Source of the DNA: JBFWIW01 sp050253535
Lineage (GTDB): Bacteria > Bacillota > Clostridia > Oscillospirales > Oscillospiraceae
Reading direction: 5' to 3'
NCBI GenBank assembly: GCA_050253535.1
Contig: JBFWIW010000040.1
Coordinates: forward strand, 1-28,110
DNA: 28,110 nt
Shown here: positions 7,616 to 15,400 of the stretch, in pieces
How positions within the stretch are numbered: the first letter of the stretch is position 1
Layout: each line of letters begins with the position of its first letter
Translations under genes and position numbers: made by a program
Notes under the pieces: generated by a model
The model's input: only the letters and a program-made list of their open reading frames with translations
Database searches by the model: none
Told to the model about the DNA's origin: nothing

Positions 7616-7644
7616 ATAATAACTCGTTTAAAAAACAAATGCAA
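7616..7644 (-). promoter_or_regulatory. Predicted promoter of the riboswitch-symporter transcript
   Basis: On the minus strand, TTGCAT (7639-7644), 17-bp spacer, TATTAT (7616-7621). The transcript would start near 7609 and carry a ~450-nt leader with repeat B and the glycine riboswitch. The stretch 7162-7675 holds no gene. Confidence 0.5.
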
Positions 7645-7652
7645 GACATAAT

Positions 7653-7676
7653 ATCAAATAATTACCATTATTTGAT
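7653..7676 (-). terminator. AT-rich hairpin at the end of the SLH protease gene
   Basis: ATCAAATAAT pairs perfectly with ATTATTTGAT around a 4-nt loop and overlaps the stop codon. The stem is AT-only apart from one G-C pair and the tail (ATTATGTCTTG) is poor, so termination is uncertain. Confidence 0.35.
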
Positions 7677-9280
7677 TATTCCACAATCACCGCGATACAA
7701 AGCTCGTTTTCCTCGGAGGCCGGGAGATTAGTAGTAATACGAACTACCGTCTCCCCGGGCGAGAGGCCGATTATCCGGAGCGCCGCGACATAATCGCTTA
7801 CCCAGCCCTCCCAAAGGCAGTATGCGACATCCTCATCGTCCATCGCAAAGCTCATTGCAAATTCAGATGCCTCTGTTGTAACGCTTATGTACACGGTTTC
7901 TTCATTGCCCTCCATTATTGTCACGGAATCTTCCGTGGATGTGAGCTCAGCGCTCAGGCTCGCTATTTCTTTCTCATATACCTTGTCATATGGCACACCC
8001 TCCGCTGTGAGATCCAGATTCAGGATTGAGTCGAGCGGTACAGCGAGGTTCATGTTCTGTCCCGCAGTGAATGTCGCGGTCGTCACGCCTATTGCCTCGC
8101 CGTATTCGTTTAAAAGTACTCCACCGCTGCTTCCGGTAGATATGGGCGCCGTTATCTGGATATATGGCAGGCCGTCCTCCACAAGTGACCTTGAGCGGTT
8201 GCTGACTATACCATCTGAGATCGTGTTCTGCAGTCCGAGGGGACTGCCTATCGCGTAAACAACGTCACCGTTTGAAACTTCTTCCGAGCCCGTCATTGTC
8301 AGAAACGGGAATTTTTTTACTGTCTCTCCCGACACAGCTTCTCTCGACACACGGATGACGGCTATATCGCGCGATTTATCATAATATATTACCCGTGTCA
8401 CCTCATACTTCTCGCCGTCCGTGGTAGTTACTATGGCCGCAACAGAGCCCTCTATTACATGATAATTCGTAACTGCTATACCGCTTGCGGAGATGAAAAA
8501 ACCGCTGCCGGAGGCCGCCACCCCATCTAAAGAGATATCTGTCTCAGTAGAGTACATCTCTATGTAGAACACCGCCGGCGACGCCATCGCCGAGACCTCC
8601 TTCGCCGTAAGGGAGACCCTCGTATTGTAAAGCGCCGACGTTAGTCCCACGGAGGCAATGTCTTTTTCCGTGACGGCCCCATCGGCACAGAGTTTTGCCA
8701 GAAGCGTCGTATCCTCATCCTTTTGCGTGTAGGACAGCGCATCAAACGATACGATGACTACGTCTCCCCTTAAAAACTCCGAATCTTTTGTGTATTCGCC
8801 GTCCGTGAGTCCTATGGAATCGGACTTTTCCCACGCTTTGTCCCATGAAAAATCGGTGTTCGAATCGTATCCGAGCGCACGTAAAACGAATGTCAGATAT
8901 TCGCTGGCCGTGACCGTAACACTCCCGCCGAACGTTGTGTCCCCGGTACCGAGAGCCAAACCGTTTTCATATGCATATCCGACATATGGCCCCGCCCAGG
9001 CGTCGACATCGGTAAACGGGGCCGAATATTCTCCGCTCAGCGCCTCACTCTCTTTCCCAAGAAGACGGATAAGCATGGTTATAGCTTCCTGTCTCGTCGG
9101 AGCGCGGTCAAGATCGTATATCGGCGTACCGTCGGTGTTCGTACCTGAACCCTTAAACAATCCCAAGGTATATAACCCGTTGGCCGCCGCTATCTGGTCG
9201 CTGCCGACTGCCATCACAGGCACCGTAAAGGATAATATTAAAACTGCCACTAAAATAAACGATACAGCTCTTTTTTTCAT
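7676..9280 (-). CDS. Secreted S-layer-homology / trypsin-like (HtrA-type) serine protease
   Basis: 534 residues. Residues 1-24 are a signal peptide ending VPVMA. Residues ~30-205 are one clear SLH domain (RAPTRQEAITMLIRLLG, FTDVDAWAGPYVGYAYENGL) and a second, weaker one, so the protein should attach to secondary cell-wall polymer. Residues ~230-430 are an S1C-type protease fold with the triad H274 (TNYHV), D305 (SRDIAVI) and S385 (STGSSGG). Residues ~450-534 form an Ig-like tail ending CIAVIVE; no PDZ domain is visible, unlike classical HtrA/DegP. GGAGG lies 5 nt before ATG 9280. It starts 17 bp after the EamA permease stop and is probably co-transcribed with it. Likely extracellular protein quality control or processing of surface proteins; the target is unknown. 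Confidence 0.88.
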   Translation of the reverse strand: MKKRAVSFILVAVLILSFTVPVMAVGSDQIAAANGLYTLGLFKGSGTNTDGTPIYDLDRAPTRQEAITMLIRLLGKESEALSGEYSAPFTDVDAWAGPYVGYAYENGLALGTGDTTFGGSVTVTASEYLTFVLRALGYDSNTDFSWDKAWEKSDSIGLTDGEYTKDSEFLRGDVVIVSFDALSYTQKDEDTTLLAKLCADGAVTEKDIASVGLTSALYNTRVSLTAKEVSAMASPAVFYIEMYSTETDISLDGVAASGSGFFISASGIAVTNYHVIEGSVAAIVTTTDGEKYEVTRVIYYDKSRDIAVIRVSREAVSGETVKKFPFLTMTGSEEVSNGDVVYAIGSPLGLQNTISDGIVSNRSRSLVEDGLPYIQITAPISTGSSGGVLLNEYGEAIGVTTATFTAGQNMNLAVPLDSILNLDLTAEGVPYDKVYEKEIASLSAELTSTEDSVTIMEGNEETVYISVTTEASEFAMSFAMDDEDVAYCLWEGWVSDYVAALRIIGLSPGETVVRITTNLPASEENELCIAVIVE

Positions 9281-9297
9281 ACCGGCCTCCGAATTTT

Positions 9298-10197
9298 TTA
9301 TCGCTTTGCGGGCAGCAAAGTCTTTTCTTTCATGTTAAGAATAAACACCGCAGATATGACAAGAATCATCCCCGCAGTTTTCATAAAAGTGACTCCCTCA
9401 TTATAAAACATGACGCCAATGCCGGCAGCCACCACGGGTTCCAGCGTCGCTATTATTGATGCCTTGCCAGTCTCAACGCCGGAGAGCCCCTCGGTGTATA
9501 GAATATACGGCAGAATACAGCACAGGACCCCTATGCAAACCCCGCCTATAATGACATTTTTAGTGAGAAAAAGATCTGCAGCCTCTCCCAGTTTTGCAAA
9601 CGGCAGGACGCCAATCGCTGCAAAAACAAAGGTGTAGAGCGTCACTGTGGACGACGGGTAATTACGCAGCGCGTATTTGCCGAAAATGCTGTAAAGCGCA
9701 TAGCCAAAGCCTGAACCTATGCCAATAAGTATTGCCCGCATTGGGAGCTGCCCGGCCCCGCCGGCGAGAACTCCCGTAACAAGTATACACCCACCGAAAG
9801 CCAGTGCCAGTGCAAAAATCTTTTTCCCGGTGAGCTTCTCTCTGAACAGTATTGCCGACATTAAGCAGACAAAAACCGGCGATGTATAAAGCAGCACGGC
9901 CGCGACCGCCATGGAACTGGCTTTTATTGTGGTGAAATAACACCAATTGAACATAACTAGGCTCAGTATACCCGTACCTACAAAGTATGGCAGATGCCTT
10001 AAACGCACCTTAAATGCGCTTTTATCTGTAAATAGAAGGTACCCGGCATAAATAACCGCGGCGACGATGACACGCACCGCAACCGCCTGCATGGACGACA
10101 GCCCCTCTGCCGTAAGCATCTTGAAAAAAACGCCGATACATCCCCATAAACAGGCAGCCGACGCTATTAGTATGTAGTGCTTATTTGTTGATTTCAC
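9298..10197 (-). CDS. EamA/DMT-family permease
   Basis: 299 residues from GTG 10197, preferred over the upstream ATG at 10260 because AAGGGG lies 7-8 nt before the GTG and because the longer ORF would run through the predicted promoter and operator (10226-10254). Ten hydrophobic segments form two EamA halves (residues ~5-140 and ~150-290), with the typical CLWGCIGVFFKML start and IATLEPVVAAGIGVMFYNE near the end. The family exports or imports metabolites, often amino acids; the substrate cannot be read. The gene is divergent from a TetR regulator and followed by the SLH protease. Confidence 0.88.
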   Translation of the reverse strand: MKSTNKHYILIASAACLWGCIGVFFKMLTAEGLSSMQAVAVRVIVAAVIYAGYLLFTDKSAFKVRLRHLPYFVGTGILSLVMFNWCYFTTIKASSMAVAAVLLYTSPVFVCLMSAILFREKLTGKKIFALALAFGGCILVTGVLAGGAGQLPMRAILIGIGSGFGYALYSIFGKYALRNYPSSTVTLYTFVFAAIGVLPFAKLGEAADLFLTKNVIIGGVCIGVLCCILPYILYTEGLSGVETGKASIIATLEPVVAAGIGVMFYNEGVTFMKTAGMILVISAVFILNMKEKTLLPAKR

Positions 10198-10225
10198 TTT
10201 TATTCCCCTTCTCAGCGTCTCAATA

Positions 10226-10254
10226 ATTTTAGCACTAAAGCCGCTAAAACGCAA
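10226..10254 (-). promoter_or_regulatory. Predicted promoter of the EamA permease
   Basis: Minus strand TTGCGT (10249-10254), 17-bp spacer, TAAAAT (10226-10231). The spacer coincides with the inverted repeat 10227-10249. Confidence 0.6.
10227..10249. promoter_or_regulatory. Candidate TetR operator
   Basis: TTTTAGC, 9 bp, GCTAAAA: a perfect 7-bp inverted repeat covering the spacer and -10 of the permease promoter, in the short region between a TetR gene and its divergent neighbour. Position and size fit a TetR-family operator. Confidence 0.6.
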
Positions 10255-10269
10255 CGGCATACATGCACT

Positions 10270-10298
10270 TTACTTTTAATTGCTTTCTAGTATATAAT
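10270..10298 (+). promoter_or_regulatory. Predicted promoter of the TetR gene
   Basis: TTACTT (10270-10275), 17-bp spacer, TATAAT (10293-10298), only ~20 bp before the ATG, so the 5' UTR is very short. Confidence 0.5.
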
Positions 10299-10318
10299 CA
10301 TTTCCGGGTGGTGCTGAT

Positions 10319-10906
10319 ATGCAGAAAAGAAAGGGCAGAAATACAAAGAAAAAGATTGTATCCTCCGCATGGAAATTGTTTTACGAGCAGGGATACGACA
10401 ATACAACCGTTGACGACATAATTGATGACTCCGGCACATCTAAGGGCTCATTTTATCACTATTTTGAGGGAAAGGACGCGCTTCTCTCCTCACTCTCCTT
10501 TCTCTTCGATGAGAAATACACGGAACTTATGCCGACAATGGACACAGAAATGAACAGCTTTGAAAAGCTCCTTTATTTGAACCGTGAGCTCTTCTCCGTC
10601 ATCGAAAATTCCGTACCGATAGATCTTTTGGCGCGCCTTTACTCGAGCCAACTCATAACCCGCGGTGAAAAACATCTGTTGGACCATAACAGGGTTTATT
10701 ACCGGATACTCCGCCAGATAATCACCGAAGGACAGGCGCTCGGACAGATAAAAAGCGGTATTACTGCCAACGAGATTGTTAAGACATACGCGCTCTGCGA
10801 GCGTTCGCTGATTTACGACTGGTGTATATGTGAGGGTGACTACTCGCTCAGGAGCTATGCGGAAACCATGATGCCGTTTTTTTTGAGTGGGTTTAAGTCG
10901 GAATAA
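10319..10906 (+). CDS. TetR/AcrR-family transcriptional regulator
   Basis: 195 residues. Residues ~8-55 are the TetR N-terminal helix-turn-helix (KKKIVSSAWKLFYEQGYDNT, TVDDIIDDSGTSKGSFYHYF), a near-consensus match. The remaining ~140 residues are the variable helical ligand-binding domain, without a recognisable ligand signature. The start ATG 10319 has only a weak GGTGG upstream. It is divergent from the EamA permease with a palindrome on the permease promoter, so it is most likely the local repressor of the permease/protease unit. Confidence 0.93.
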   Translation: MQKRKGRNTKKKIVSSAWKLFYEQGYDNTTVDDIIDDSGTSKGSFYHYFEGKDALLSSLSFLFDEKYTELMPTMDTEMNSFEKLLYLNRELFSVIENSVPIDLLARLYSSQLITRGEKHLLDHNRVYYRILRQIITEGQALGQIKSGITANEIVKTYALCERSLIYDWCICEGDYSLRSYAETMMPFFLSGFKSE

Positions 10907-10997
10907 ATTTAAATGTAGGTTTTTTGTTTGTTTCAATTATTATGTTTTGTACTATTATTTTTTCCTATGTTTATAAGTAAATTTAACAAATGCGGCA

Positions 10998-11028
10998 AAC
11001 CGGGTACAGAATTAGTCTGTACCCGGTT
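10998..11028. terminator. 13-bp hairpin between TetR gene and NSS transporter
   Basis: AACCGGGTACAGA pairs perfectly with TCTGTACCCGGTT around a 5-nt loop. It lies 92 nt after the TetR stop and just upstream of the transporter promoter. It lacks a T-run, so the assignment as terminator rests on position and stem strength. Confidence 0.5.
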
Positions 11029-11033
11029 CTGTA

Positions 11034-11062
11034 TTGTAGTCTAAAAAATCTTATGGTATACT
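11034..11062 (+). promoter_or_regulatory. Predicted promoter of the NSS transporter operon
   Basis: TTGTAG (11034-11039), 17-bp spacer, TATACT (11057-11062), about 55 nt before the chosen ATG. A CTTTTTGC/GCAAAAAG hairpin (11064-11091) lies in the short leader. This placement argues against the longer ORF start at 10990. Confidence 0.55.
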
Positions 11063-11118
11063 TCTTTTTGCCTGTTTTGGGGAGCAAAAAGGCCAAATCT
11101 ATCTTGGAGTTGGTTTTA

Positions 11119-12597
11119 ATGGAAACAAAAAAAGAACAATGGACTGGGCGTATGGGTTACATATTCGCGGCTCTCGGCATGTGCATCGGTACCGGAAATG
11201 TCTGGCGTTTTCCACGCATCTGTGCTTCTAACGGCGGCGGGGCCTTTATCATTGCATGGACGATAGCCATGCTCATTTACGCTGTGCCCCTTCTTATGTC
11301 GGAGATGGTTTTGGGGAAAAAAACAAGGTTGGGAACTGTTGGCGCGTTTCGTGACTTCATGGGCAAAAAGAACACTTGGATGGGCTTTTTTGTCGCGGCC
11401 GTATGCCTCCTCCTCATGAGCTACTACTGCGTGGTCATGGCCTACTGTGTCAAATACCTGGGCATTTCAATCACCAGTTTCTCTGCCAGCATGACGACCG
11501 AAACAACGACGGCAATATGGGATAACTTTGTTAAATCCTCGTGGCAGGTAATCGCTCTTCACTTCGTCTGCATGGCCATTGGTTGCTTCGTCGTCTACAA
11601 GGGTATCGCCGCCGGTATCGAAAAATGGTGCAAAGTTCTGATCCCAACACTTTTTTTTATCTTGGTCGGCATCGCGATTTACGCCGTCTGCCTTCCCGGT
11701 TCCTCCTCCGGCCTTCAGTACCTTTTCTCAATAAATACAGCTTATCTGGGAAAGCTTGACACATGGCTCAACGCCTTTGTTCAGGCCGCGTGGTCTACAG
11801 GAGCCGGTTGGGGCTTTATAATCGTCTATTCCGTCTATGTACGTGAGAAAGAGGATATCCCCAACAACTGCATAATAATGGGTCTCGGCGACAATCTCGG
11901 GGCAATTATCGCCGCTCTCGCCGTCATCCCCGCTATTTTCGCACTCTCGCCCACTAACGACGCTGCCATGCAGGCCGTCTCCTCCGGTAACTATGGAATG
12001 ACATTCATTTATCTCTATCAGCTGTTCTCCACCATGCCGGGTGGCCGTATCGTCTCCGCGATATTCTTCTTCTGCCTTGCAGCAGCGGCTCTCACTTCGC
12101 TGTTCTCAATGATAGAGGTCGGCGTAAGAACCCTTATGGATTGTGGTATAAAGCGACAGAGAGCCACTCTTTACGTCTGCGGCGTCGGTTTTCTCATAGG
12201 CTGTTTCTCCGCATGGTCGATCAACAATCTCAATAATCAGGACTGGGTATGGGGTCTCGGCCTAATGGTGAGCGGTCTTCTCATCTCCCTGGCAATTATA
12301 AAATACGGTCCGGAAAAGGTTCGGAAAGAGGAAATAAACACAGAGGATGCCGACTACAAAATACCCAAGTGGTACTTTAACACCTGTATTCGTCTGATAC
12401 CGGTAATCGTCGTCGTTATGATTGTCTGGTGGTTTGTTCAGGCAATCGGCTGGTATCCCGACTCCTGGTGGAGTCCGTTCGAGGTTGAGAACGTCGGCAC
12501 TGTTGTCTGCCAGTGGGGTATTGTAATAATAATCGGTCTCGCACTCAACAAATTCTTCAACAAAAAGGTCACAAATGGCCCCATGACGAGAGAATAA
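11119..12597 (+). CDS. NSS-family sodium-dependent transporter (amino acid), large subunit
   Basis: 492 residues from ATG 11119 (GGAG 10 nt upstream); the preceding 43 in-frame codons lie over the hairpin and promoter and are not protein-like. The family hallmark is at residues ~12-50: GYIFAALGMCIGTGNVWRFP, then NGGGAFIIAW, which builds the Na+ and substrate site in LeuT-type transporters. About 11-12 helices follow, with GAGWGFIIVYSVY and GDNLGAIIAALAVIPAIF in the expected places. The immediately following 31-codon gene resembles the small subunit of MetP/MetS-type methionine/alanine importers, so a small neutral amino acid is the likely substrate (inference). Confidence 0.92.
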   Translation: METKKEQWTGRMGYIFAALGMCIGTGNVWRFPRICASNGGGAFIIAWTIAMLIYAVPLLMSEMVLGKKTRLGTVGAFRDFMGKKNTWMGFFVAAVCLLLMSYYCVVMAYCVKYLGISITSFSASMTTETTTAIWDNFVKSSWQVIALHFVCMAIGCFVVYKGIAAGIEKWCKVLIPTLFFILVGIAIYAVCLPGSSSGLQYLFSINTAYLGKLDTWLNAFVQAAWSTGAGWGFIIVYSVYVREKEDIPNNCIIMGLGDNLGAIIAALAVIPAIFALSPTNDAAMQAVSSGNYGMTFIYLYQLFSTMPGGRIVSAIFFFCLAAAALTSLFSMIEVGVRTLMDCGIKRQRATLYVCGVGFLIGCFSAWSINNLNNQDWVWGLGLMVSGLLISLAIIKYGPEKVRKEEINTEDADYKIPKWYFNTCIRLIPVIVVVMIVWWFVQAIGWYPDSWWSPFEVENVGTVVCQWGIVIIIGLALNKFFNKKVTNGPMTRE

Positions 12598-12609
12598 GGA
12601 GGATTAGAT

Positions 12610-12705
12610 ATGACACCTGCCGCAATTGTAATGATGATAATCTGTCTCGTAGGATATGTGGGGGCCTTTTCCTTCTGCATGGGAAAGGCGTTCAGGAACA
12701 AATAG
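12610..12705 (+). CDS. 31-residue MetS-like small membrane subunit of the NSS transporter
   Basis: ATG 12610 to TAG 12703-12705, with a perfect AAGGAGG (12596-12602) overlapping the stop of the transporter and 7 nt from the ATG. The peptide starts MTPAAIVMMIICLVGYVGAF, one hydrophobic helix, and ends in a basic GKAFRNK tail. Size, topology and position match the MetS-type subunit (MaAIMP small-subunit family) that some NSS transporters need for activity. It lies 12 bp after the large subunit and directly before a terminator, so the two form an operon. Confidence 0.85.
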   Translation: MTPAAIVMMIICLVGYVGAFSFCMGKAFRNK

Positions 12706-12718
12706 AAGGTAAAGAAAT

Positions 12719-12752
12719 AACATGGGGTGCGGCTTAGTCTGCACCCCATGTT
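12719..12752 (+). terminator. Terminator of the NSS transporter operon
   Basis: AACATGGGGTGC (12719-12730) pairs perfectly with 12741-12752 around a 10-nt loop, then TTATT. It also lies just beyond the convergent minus-strand gene ending at 12770. Confidence 0.75.
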
Positions 12753-12769
12753 TTATTGTGATCATTAAC

Positions 12770-14050
12770 CTATAGAACGACTATGCCCGCGTCACAAAGT
12801 TTTTGAAGCGACATAAGGATTCCAAGTTTTGCATGGTACCATGTGAGCCCGCCCTGGAAATACACGGCGTATGGCGGACGCATCGGCGCGTCCGCCGACA
12901 GTTCGATGGATGAACCCTGCACGAAGGCCCCCGCCGCCATTATAACCTTTGAGTCGTAGCCCGGCATGTCCCACGGTTCCGGGGTGACATAGCTGTCAAC
13001 AGGCGCGGCCGCCTGTATCCCCCTGCAAAACGCCACGACCGCCTCCTCCGAACCCAGCTCCACCGCCTGTATTATGTCGTGTCGGGACTCGGTACCTGTC
13101 GGTATAACGCGAAACCCCAGTTTTTCATAAATGTTCGCCGCAAAAACGGCGCCCTTCAATGCGGAGGCCACTACAGTGGGGGCCAGGAAGAAGCCCTGGT
13201 ACAGTGCCGGCATGAGTCCCAGGTTAGCCCCCACCTCCTGGCCAAGACCCGGCGCGGAAAGACGATACGCACACCGCTCGACACACTCACGCGTCCCGCA
13301 GATATATCCGCCTGCGGGGGCGAGTCCGCCGCCGGGGTTTTTAATAAGAGAACCCACCGTCATGTCCGCTCCGCTGTCCGACGGCTCAGTTTTCTCAACG
13401 AATTCACCGTAGCAGTTATCTACCATGCAGATAACGCCCGGCTTCACACCCTTTACGAAGCTTATTAGCTCCGCTATACGCGATACAGAGAGTGTTGAGC
13501 GCGTATCATACCCTTTGGAACGCTGGATGGTAACAAGCTTTGTCCTGTCATTTATAGCGTCACGGATGGCATCAAAGTCAAATGAGCCGTCTGGAAGCAG
13601 GTCCACCTGGCTGTATGAGACACCGTATTCTCTGAGTGAGCACTTTGACTCGCGTATTCCAATTACTTCCTGGAGCGTGTCATACGGTTCTCCCACGGGC
13701 GACAAAAGCTCGTCCCCCGGGAGAAGGTTTGCCGATAAAGCCGTGGCCAGGGCGTGCGTTCCACAGGTTATCTGCGGCCGTACCAGCGCCTCCTCAGTGT
13801 GGAAACAGTCGGCATATACGCGCTCCAGCTTATCTCTGCCCGTGTCGTTATAGCCATAACCCGTCGTCGCGGCAAAATGAGTTGCATTTACACGGTTTTT
13901 CTGCATGGAATTTATAACCTTCATCTGATTGTATTCTGCAGTCTCATCTATTCCGCGGAAGCGCTCATTGAGGCCTTTCAGTATCTTCTCTCCAAAATCA
14001 GAGACCTTCCGGGTTATTCCGAGACTCTCATATATCTCTCTTGTCTCCAT
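12770..14050 (-). CDS. PLP-dependent methionine gamma-lyase-like protein (aluminium-resistance/YnbB family)
   Basis: 426 residues from ATG 14050 (AGGAAAGG 8 nt upstream); an in-frame TTG at 14056 is too close to the SD. The family (Met_gamma_lyase, fold-type I PLP enzymes) is recognised by TGYGYNDTGRDKLERVYAD, the cofactor-site QITCGTHALATAL, IQRSKGYDTR, VDNCYGEFVE, and the PLP lysine in SLIKNPGGG at about residue 240. Family members are annotated as cystathionine beta-/methionine gamma-lyase-like or aluminium-resistance proteins; the physiological substrate is not established. It follows aspartate kinase and homoserine dehydrogenase in the same direction, which is compatible with a methionine/homocysteine role, though a terminator (14074-14102) separates it from them. 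Confidence 0.88.
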   Translation of the reverse strand: METREIYESLGITRKVSDFGEKILKGLNERFRGIDETAEYNQMKVINSMQKNRVNATHFAATTGYGYNDTGRDKLERVYADCFHTEEALVRPQITCGTHALATALSANLLPGDELLSPVGEPYDTLQEVIGIRESKCSLREYGVSYSQVDLLPDGSFDFDAIRDAINDRTKLVTIQRSKGYDTRSTLSVSRIAELISFVKGVKPGVICMVDNCYGEFVEKTEPSDSGADMTVGSLIKNPGGGLAPAGGYICGTRECVERCAYRLSAPGLGQEVGANLGLMPALYQGFFLAPTVVASALKGAVFAANIYEKLGFRVIPTGTESRHDIIQAVELGSEEAVVAFCRGIQAAAPVDSYVTPEPWDMPGYDSKVIMAAGAFVQGSSIELSADAPMRPPYAVYFQGGLTWYHAKLGILMSLQKLCDAGIVVL

Positions 14051-14073
14051 GGTCAAAACCTTTCCTCAGTATT

Positions 14074-14102
14074 AAAAGCGCCCGTTTATACCGGGCGCTT
14101 TT
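14074..14102 (-). terminator. Terminator after aspartate kinase
   Basis: AAAAGCGCCCG pairs perfectly with CGGGCGCTTTT around a 7-nt loop, with TTTTAATA at the 3' side on the minus strand. It lies in the 74-bp gap between aspartate kinase and the PLP gene, so it may only partly separate them. Confidence 0.75.
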
Positions 14103-14124
14103 AGGGATAATATGCTAAAATTTT

Positions 14125-15330
14125 TCAATCAAAAAATTTGTCATGGATGGCCTGGACGGCTCTGTCGGCATCCTTCTCACGGACGAGGACAGAAACCTTA
14201 ATTTCGCTTGTTGATATCATATTTATGTTAGTCTTCGAGTCGTATAGCGCTTCAAACATGAGAGATGCTATTCCGGAGCTCGACATCATACCCGCGCCGA
14301 CAATGCTGACCTTGGCAACTTCGCTGTCTATACTCATGGATTCGAAGCCGATAGCTTCCTTAGTCTTGTTGAGAACCTTCTCAGCCTCCGCAAGGTCCGA
14401 CTCGGTAACGGTAAAGCTAATGTCCTGCGTGTTGCCTCTGCCTATGGACTGCAGGATAATATCCACGTTTATCTTAGCGTTTGCAAGCGTTCTGAACACC
14501 TTAAAAGCGATTCCGGGTTCGTCCCTGAGCCCCACGAGTGCTATTCTCGCCACATTTGTATCCTTTGCGATACCACTTATTTTTGTCTGCTCCACTTTTG
14601 TAACCTCCTTGACTTTCGTGCCGGGTTTTCTTTCATAACTGGACAGAACCTCTAAATTCACACTATATCGCTTGGCCAGCTCTACCGAGCGGTTGTGCAG
14701 AACCTGAGCGCCGAGGGAAGCGAGTTCCAGCATTTCATCGTATGTTATCTCTTCGAGTTTTTTCGCTCCTCTCACCTTCCGCGGGTCTGCGGTATAAACG
14801 CCGTCCACGTCGGTGTATATCTGGCAGAGGTCTGCGTGCATTTCCGCCGCGATTGCGACGGCCGTGGTGTCCGATCCTCCCCTGCCGAGAGTGGTTATGT
14901 CTTCATATTTGTTTAATCCCTGAAAACCCGCGACAAGGACTATTCGGCGCTTGTCGAGCTCTTTCCTTATCCTATCGCCTTTAACTTTTTTTATACGGGC
15001 ATTTCCGTATGAGGAGTTCGTCGTCATACCGATCTGCCAGCCGGTCAGCGAGACGACCGGAAGTCCCATCCCCTCCAGCGCCATGGCGCAGAGTGCCACA
15101 GAAACCTGCTCACCCGTCGAGAGCAGCATATCCATCTCACGCTTGGACGAATTGGGATTTATCTCCGCCGCCTTTTCTAAAAGTTCGTCCGTAGTATCCC
15201 CCTGGGCCGAGAGCACTACAACTACGTCGTTGCCTTCGCAATATGTGTCTGCAATAATTCCGGCGACCCTCCGTATTTTTGCCGCGTCCGCGACGGAGCT
15301 TCCCCCGAATTTTTGTACAACGAATGCCAT
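14125..15330 (-). CDS. lysC: Aspartate kinase
   Basis: 401 residues, typical of monofunctional class-II aspartokinases. Residues 1-245 are the kinase domain with VQKFGGSSV at the N-terminus, TTLGRGGSDTTAVAIA near 150 and YTDVDGVYTADPR near 175. Residues ~265-401 hold two ACT domains (IALVGLRDEPGIAFKVFRTL and VSIVGAGMMSSSGIASLMFE) that bind lysine and/or threonine for feedback control. It catalyses ATP-dependent phosphorylation of L-aspartate, the first step to lysine, threonine and methionine. GGAGG lies 7 nt before ATG 15330. It is 70 bp downstream of homoserine dehydrogenase and ends at a terminator. No lysine riboswitch or T-box is visible upstream of the pair. Confidence 0.96.
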   Translation of the reverse strand: MAFVVQKFGGSSVADAAKIRRVAGIIADTYCEGNDVVVVLSAQGDTTDELLEKAAEINPNSSKREMDMLLSTGEQVSVALCAMALEGMGLPVVSLTGWQIGMTTNSSYGNARIKKVKGDRIRKELDKRRIVLVAGFQGLNKYEDITTLGRGGSDTTAVAIAAEMHADLCQIYTDVDGVYTADPRKVRGAKKLEEITYDEMLELASLGAQVLHNRSVELAKRYSVNLEVLSSYERKPGTKVKEVTKVEQTKISGIAKDTNVARIALVGLRDEPGIAFKVFRTLANAKINVDIILQSIGRGNTQDISFTVTESDLAEAEKVLNKTKEAIGFESMSIDSEVAKVSIVGAGMMSSSGIASLMFEALYDSKTNINMISTSEIKVSVLVREKDADRAVQAIHDKFFD

Positions 15331-15400
15331 TGCATTTCCTCCGATACCTGTTGTTATTACCGCGCGGCCTACCGCCGCACAACATTATATGCTCTTAAGT

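Noticed and set aside
10198..10260. 21-codon extension of the EamA permease from ATG 10260
   Set aside because: It runs through the promoter and candidate operator; GTG 10197 has a good SD and gives the usual family length.
10990..11118. 43-codon N-terminal extension of the NSS transporter
   Set aside because: It covers a perfect hairpin and a TTGTAG-17-TATACT promoter; NSS proteins begin shortly before the GYIFAALG helix.
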